IMG/VR virus record: IMGVR_UViG_3300011116_000454
Span: 1 to 23,791 of that record
DNA: 23,791 nt
DNA from: a virus
Strand: one strand, 5' to 3'
The notes under the pieces: generated by a model
The model's database searches: none
What the model was told of the DNA's origin: nothing
What the model saw: only the letters and a program-made list of their open reading frames with translations
Shown: one piece after another, positions 19,681-23,791 of the stretch
Numbering within the stretch: position 1 is the first letter of the stretch
Layout: every line of letters begins with the position of its first letter
Translations under genes and position numbers: made by a program

Positions 19681-21146
19681 TATTTGTTTCCTTTTATTTG
19701 TTTAGCAGCGCCTACTCCAAATATCGCATCAAACTGAGCTTCTGTTCCTTCACCACGATTTAGTGCATCAATAGCCTTTTGTGGAATATTATTAGGAATA
19801 GTTCTTTGTGTAGGAATTTGTGAGGCAGCAGACTCTTTAACTCTATAGGTTTTAAGTTCAGGTCTATCAAACAAAGATTTACCGCCTTCACCACTAAACC
19901 AAGCATCTTCTGCTCCATCATAGGTTGAATTTGTTTTCCACCATTTATCGTAAAAATTACGTTGGTCAATATCTCTCTTCAATTGAGCCTTTGCAACACT
20001 AATTAAGAAACGATTTGCTTCTTTTGTATTACCAAATTGTGCGCCAGTAGTGGTAATTCGTTGAGCATCGGATTCTGTTTGAGGGCCTTTTTGCTCTAAT
20101 TGGCGTTGTAAAACAGCAGCATTAGCATTTGCTAAGAATGTTTGAGCATTTGTAGCAAGGCGTTCAGCTTCTGGAACACCCAAAGCCGCCAACACTTTTG
20201 CACCTGCGGCAACAACTTCAGTACCAAATCCAGTATCAAAACCTTTATCTAATATTGATAAATTTGATTCTAAAGATGGCAATGTTCTAGTAGCAATGCG
20301 TGCTTGATCTGAAATACCCTCATATTGTTTAACCAACATTTTTCCACGAGCACCTTTTTCTTCTTTTTCTTGCTCTGGTAATTTAACGCCAACTTGTGTG
20401 GTTGATGTAACCCTATTAACTTGACCAACATAAGGTTTGCGATATTGCTTACCATCAGCACCAATTTCGTATGTAAATTGTTGGTCAGAATTAACATCCA
20501 AAAATACAGCTTTCTTAGTTCCTTCTGCAACACCAACAGTTTTAACATTGGGAGTAATTTGTTTTTCAACTTTTGAAGTTAAACGCTCAAGTTGGGTCAA
20601 TTGAGTAGTCAACAAGTTCATTGCACGATCACGCTCTGGAGAAGCAGGTTGATCTTTAAGCTGGTCAAGAGCATCTGTTAATGATGCCATTTGTGTAGCA
20701 ATCTGAATATCATTAGGAGTTGCTTGTTGACGCTCACGAGCTGCCTGTGCCAAAGATGCTTTACTTGCCGCCAAACGCTGTTCTGTTTGAGCAACATCAC
20801 CTTGGGCTTGACGAGCATATTGAGCTAAAGCCATAGCACCTTGTTGGTCACCCATTTGAGACAACATCTGAGCACCTTTTAGGATCGACTCAGGATTGGT
20901 TTGGTCAATCTGTTGGGCAATAGCATTCCTAGCACTGATTAGCTTCAACTGAGGGTCTTCTATGCCCATAGCACCTGCAATGCCACGACCTATTTGACCA
21001 ATGCCAGCACCCAACTGCGCTCTAGCCGCAGCACCAGGATCGAGTTGAGCTAATTCATAGCCCCTTTTTAAGTCTTGGTTGTATTGTTGACCCTGATACA
21101 TATCAGGAGTCAATCCAAATAGACCCGCTACTATATTGTCTGCCAT
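19680..21146 (-). CDS. Probable internal virion protein
   Basis: A 488-residue, mostly helical protein starting MADNIVAGLFGLTPDMYQGQ, with Gln/Ala-rich repeats (residues ~100-220) and coiled-coil segments. It lies between two other large virion proteins, overlapping the next gene by one base (TAATG), and is likely an ejection or core protein. No catalytic motif is seen. Confidence rests on context. Confidence 0.7.
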   Translation of the reverse strand: MADNIVAGLFGLTPDMYQGQQYNQDLKRGYELAQLDPGAAARAQLGAGIGQIGRGIAGAMGIEDPQLKLISARNAIAQQIDQTNPESILKGAQMLSQMGDQQGAMALAQYARQAQGDVAQTEQRLAASKASLAQAARERQQATPNDIQIATQMASLTDALDQLKDQPASPERDRAMNLLTTQLTQLERLTSKVEKQITPNVKTVGVAEGTKKAVFLDVNSDQQFTYEIGADGKQYRKPYVGQVNRVTSTTQVGVKLPEQEKEEKGARGKMLVKQYEGISDQARIATRTLPSLESNLSILDKGFDTGFGTEVVAAGAKVLAALGVPEAERLATNAQTFLANANAAVLQRQLEQKGPQTESDAQRITTTGAQFGNTKEANRFLISVAKAQLKRDIDQRNFYDKWWKTNSTYDGAEDAWFSGEGGKSLFDRPELKTYRVKESAASQIPTQRTIPNNIPQKAIDALNRGEGTEAQFDAIFGVGAAKQIKGNK

Positions 21147-21155
21147 GATGAATCC

Positions 21156-23219
21156 TTACGAAAATAGACCGCCAAACACATTACCAAGTGCTTGACCAAA
21201 CATGGCATTTGGATTACCTGCCGCCATCAATGCTTGAGCATAAGGGTTAGCAGTAGCATTAGCACTTGTCGCTAAATTGGTGCTTAATTGCGCTCCTGTT
21301 AATCCTAGTTTTCCAACATTTGTACCTGCTGTAGCTGCTTGTTGACCAAGAGCCGCACCCATTGTGAGTGGTTGTTGTGCCAAAGTTTCTAAGTTTTGCA
21401 CCTGTCCCAAAGCAGTTGTGTATGGTTGATAAGCCGCTGTTTGACCGCCATAATACTGACCCATAGCTTGTGAGCCTTGGCCTAATAGACCCGCACCAAA
21501 TAAGACGTTTTGTTGACCATACTGTTGAGCATTGGCCGCCAATTGAGCCTCTTGTTGCGCTCTAGCGTTATACAAAGCCTGTAGTTCAGGAGTTGTAGCA
21601 CCCATAGTGCCACCTTGAGCAACAGAAAGACCACCACGACCTTGTTGTTGGAGTTTATTTTGCAGATTTGCTAACTCAGTCTCTCTGCCTGGTTGCAATA
21701 AAGCCATCTGTTGATTGAGATAATTCTGAGCAACAGATTCAGGAGTTTGAGCAATGTATTGATTGCCAAGGTTAAACAAATTCTGTGCGCCCGTTTGCAA
21801 AGGAGCAAATTGTTGTTGTGCCGCTTCTGCTTGAGTTAAACCTTGACCTGCCAAAGTAATAAATCGGTCTTGAGCATTCTTAGCTTCAGGGCTTAGTGTA
21901 TATCCTGCGCTTGTCAATTGACCAGTAACAGGATCAACTTGGAACTGTGAAGTACCAAACCTTGTGGTCATGCCAACTGGTCTGAATGCGGCAGCTTGTT
22001 TGGCAACAGCAGTCTCAGCATCAATCATTGCTTGGGCTTTTTGAGCCGCTTCTTTAGATGCTTGTTGTTGTAATAGGCTTCCCGTAGTACCTAAACCACC
22101 AGAGAAAAGATTTGCTAAATTACCAGAAGTAAGACCGCCTAAAGCAGTTCTAGCAGCAGTATTTGCAAGGTTAGAGCCAACTGTAGAACCCAATGTTGAA
22201 CCAAGAGTAGACCCAAGTGTTGATCCTAAAGTAGAGCCAACAACACCAGTTGTCAAACCACCCAAAGTAGAACCAAGAGTAGAGCCACCAAGCAAAGTAT
22301 TAGAACCTGCTAAACCGCCAGCAGTAGTCAATCCTGTAACTCCACCTGCGCCTGTGGTTAAACCAGTAATTCCACCTGCACCTGCGGTTAGTCCACCAGC
22401 ACCGCCCATTCCTGCAACAGTACCTGCGCCACCAGCTGTTAACAAACCAGCGCCTGTCGCACCACCAGCACCATATAAAGCCGCAGACTCAGCCGCAGTC
22501 AACGCACCCGCACCCGCAGTACCGCCCAACTCAGCTAATGTCAAACCTGTAGCCTCTGCTCCAATTGTTCCTAAAGTTGCGCCAGCAGGTGCGCTACTTA
22601 ACAATCCCTCTGAAACGCCAGGTATGCCAAAAGCAAGTGCCGCCAATGCCAAGCCACTCAGAATAGTTTTCTTGTCGCTTGTATCTTTACTCCATGTGGA
22701 AATAACAGGAGTGCCATCAGCATTCTTTTTAAGTTCATAAATAGTGCCACCGCCACCAGTAAAGGTAGAGCCAAAACGTCTATTTGTTTCGGTTGCATTT
22801 GCCTGATTAAGATCGGTATAGCCTTCTTTTATAAGATGACGACTCATGTCCAAAACAACTTGCTCTGCCGCTGTTGCAGGCTTTCCTAAGATTTTGGAGG
22901 CTTCATCATAGTTAAATCCAACACTCTCTCCAGAAGTCTCGAAAACACCACCCTTTACATTTTTAGGATCAATTGCCGCAGCGATCTGTTGAGATAACTT
23001 AATAACAGTTCCACTATCGTATTGTTTGCCTTGATAGTCTGTAACAGTTGGTGCAACTGCTTGGGCGAATCGAACGGCAACTTCTTGTGCAGGTGCGCCA
23101 GTAGCTTGAGCTAACTGAGCAGGAGTTACTCCATTTTGCTGCATTGCAGTAGCAATCTGAGCATCTGTCAGATTGGGAGTTTTTAGAAACTCTAAAATTT
23201 GTTGATTGGTTACAGCCAT
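21156..23219 (-). CDS. Probable virion protein with Gly-rich repeats
   Basis: A 687-residue protein. The N-terminus (QQILEFLKTPNLTDAQIATA ... NGVTPAQLAQATG) has a helical repeat I remember from virion proteins of other phages. Residues ~190-370 are very rich in Gly, Ala, Ser, Thr and Leu, including tandem GSTL units and AGG/TGA units. The C-terminal third is Ala/Gln-rich. It may be an ejection protein or a fibre/adhesin-like protein. A ribosome site (GGAG) precedes ATG 23219. Confidence 0.7.
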   Translation of the reverse strand: MAVTNQQILEFLKTPNLTDAQIATAMQQNGVTPAQLAQATGAPAQEVAVRFAQAVAPTVTDYQGKQYDSGTVIKLSQQIAAAIDPKNVKGGVFETSGESVGFNYDEASKILGKPATAAEQVVLDMSRHLIKEGYTDLNQANATETNRRFGSTFTGGGGTIYELKKNADGTPVISTWSKDTSDKKTILSGLALAALAFGIPGVSEGLLSSAPAGATLGTIGAEATGLTLAELGGTAGAGALTAAESAALYGAGGATGAGLLTAGGAGTVAGMGGAGGLTAGAGGITGLTTGAGGVTGLTTAGGLAGSNTLLGGSTLGSTLGGLTTGVVGSTLGSTLGSTLGSTLGSTVGSNLANTAARTALGGLTSGNLANLFSGGLGTTGSLLQQQASKEAAQKAQAMIDAETAVAKQAAAFRPVGMTTRFGTSQFQVDPVTGQLTSAGYTLSPEAKNAQDRFITLAGQGLTQAEAAQQQFAPLQTGAQNLFNLGNQYIAQTPESVAQNYLNQQMALLQPGRETELANLQNKLQQQGRGGLSVAQGGTMGATTPELQALYNARAQQEAQLAANAQQYGQQNVLFGAGLLGQGSQAMGQYYGGQTAAYQPYTTALGQVQNLETLAQQPLTMGAALGQQAATAGTNVGKLGLTGAQLSTNLATSANATANPYAQALMAAGNPNAMFGQALGNVFGGLFS
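22171..22290. repeat. Degenerate 12-base repeats coding GSTL units
   Basis: The plus-strand sequence repeats a pattern like GTAGAACCAAGA, encoding GSTLGSTLGSTLGSTLGSTV-type units on the minus strand. Copies differ, so it is an old or drifting array. Such repeats can change copy number and alter protein length. Confidence 0.6.
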
Positions 23220-23231
23220 TATTTTTCTCCA

Positions 23232-23723
23232 TTAAGGCGCATCAGGCCAAGTAATAGTCCAAGGGAAACCAGACTGAGTAGGCACATCTCTTAATGCTTG
23301 GCAGTAGTCTTTCCATGCTTGTGATGGAGTCATATCACTACGAAATCGCCAGTCAGTTTCTGCTAATTTAGCATCACGAGTAGCACGAACATTCTTAGCC
23401 TGTTCAGCGTCTTTTGCTGTTTTGTAAGCAGCCTCATTGGCCGCAGCAGTTGTGACATTGCCAGACTCGTCTGTGGTGTCTGTAAACACTGGTCCAAGAA
23501 TGTGCTTTGTGTACCACTTACCATCAATCTGCTCGACACCAGCGGCTTGAGAGTATTGGTAAACAGTACCGCCTGACGCTTGTGCGCCTTCAAAGACTAC
23601 ATCAGCACCAAACTCATTTAATAGTGCCTCTGATAGTTGTTGTGGCATTGATGTGTTTGGATGCAATGCACGAAATTCACTCTCGTACATGACTGCGCCT
23701 GTTTCTCTGATTCGTACTTGCAT
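23232..23723 (-). CDS. Tail-assembly-chaperone-like protein
   Basis: A 163-residue protein. The N-terminus (MQVRIRETGAVMYESEFRAL) is a small beta domain; the C-terminal part AETDWRFRSD ... AWKDYCQALRDVPTQSGFPW matches the tail-assembly-chaperone pattern seen beside phage tail fibres. These proteins help fibres fold or assemble. ATG 23723 follows GAGG, better than an upstream ATG at 23741 that would enter the upstream gene. It heads the virion block visible here. Confidence 0.8.
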   Translation of the reverse strand: MQVRIRETGAVMYESEFRALHPNTSMPQQLSEALLNEFGADVVFEGAQASGGTVYQYSQAAGVEQIDGKWYTKHILGPVFTDTTDESGNVTTAAANEAAYKTAKDAEQAKNVRATRDAKLAETDWRFRSDMTPSQAWKDYCQALRDVPTQSGFPWTITWPDAP

Positions 23724-23733
23724 TTTAATTTCC

Positions 23734-23791
23734 TCAAGCAATTGCTAAATTATTGCCGTATGTAAAGCCATATTTTTTATGTTTGGCTCTC
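23734..23791 (-). CDS. C-terminal fragment of an upstream virion gene (partial)
   Basis: The last 18 codons of a leftward frame (ending YGFTYGNNLAIA) stop with TGA at 23734-23736. The stop overlaps the ribosome-site region of the next gene. The rest lies beyond the window. By position it would be a tail or virion protein. Confidence 0.45.
   Translation of the reverse strand, partial: RAKHKKYGFTYGNNLAIA

Noticed and set aside
22354-22740. A 128-residue plus-strand Ala/Pro-rich frame
   Set aside because: It is antisense to the Gly/Ala-rich part of the 687-residue virion protein; its composition is the mirror of that repeat and it has no ribosome site.
1-23791. Integrase, tRNA, CRISPR array, insertion sequence
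   Set aside because: I read for these and saw no supporting sequence, so none are listed.

Overview
The window is part of a tailed-phage genome, most likely a podovirus-type Caudoviricetes member. Supporting genes are a small and large terminase, a portal protein, three large virion (ejection-type) proteins, a GH24 lysozyme with holin candidates, an O-like initiator, a RusA resolvase and a DUF1071 (Sak3-like) annealing protein. Many small genes overlap by ATGA, TGATG or TTGA. I see no integrase, tRNA, rRNA, CRISPR or insertion sequence. Several small proteins resemble families common in phages and prophages of Burkholderiales and uncultured freshwater phages, so a betaproteobacterial freshwater host is my guess. 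It is an inference, not proven here.

Layout. (1) 1-3774, leftward: late head-packaging genes TerS, TerL, portal and a gene running off the left edge. (2) 3775-4459: control region with a G-quadruplex-forming tract, two short dyads, two Fur-box-like sequences, one small leftward gene and a strong rightward promoter. (3) 4460-6725, rightward: twelve tiny genes, tightly packed, ending in a clear intrinsic terminator. (4) 6860-11563, leftward: DNA metabolism and replication block with an HNH nuclease, a Ref-like nuclease, RusA, a P-like protein, an O-like initiator and a winged-helix protein, plus small proteins. (5) 11564-13769, rightward: early/recombination operon with small proteins, the annealing protein, an SSB-tail protein, a structured RNA element and a winged-helix protein. 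(6) 13778-23791, leftward: small membrane protein, metallophosphoesterase, HExxH peptidase, lysis genes, three large virion proteins, a tail-assembly-chaperone-like protein and a fragment at the right edge.

Late genes in the same orientation lie at both window ends (portal at the left, tail/virion at the right). This suggests a circular or circularly permuted map in which capsid and tail-tube genes lie outside the window between the two ends. The two rightward operons would be early or accessory, and the leftward replication block is probably driven partly from an extended -10 promoter near 11013-11021. The same AGGG(A/T)AAACCC dyad sits in both main control regions (3931-3957 and 11646-11656), making it the best candidate for a phage regulator's operator.

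Main unusual points: two Fur-box-like sites and a G-quadruplex tract upstream of the terminase operon; a long hairpin RNA at 13178-13233; hairpin-plus-T leaders after both rightward promoters; a hexamer array inside the O-like initiator gene; and an uncharacterised island of twelve very small genes.
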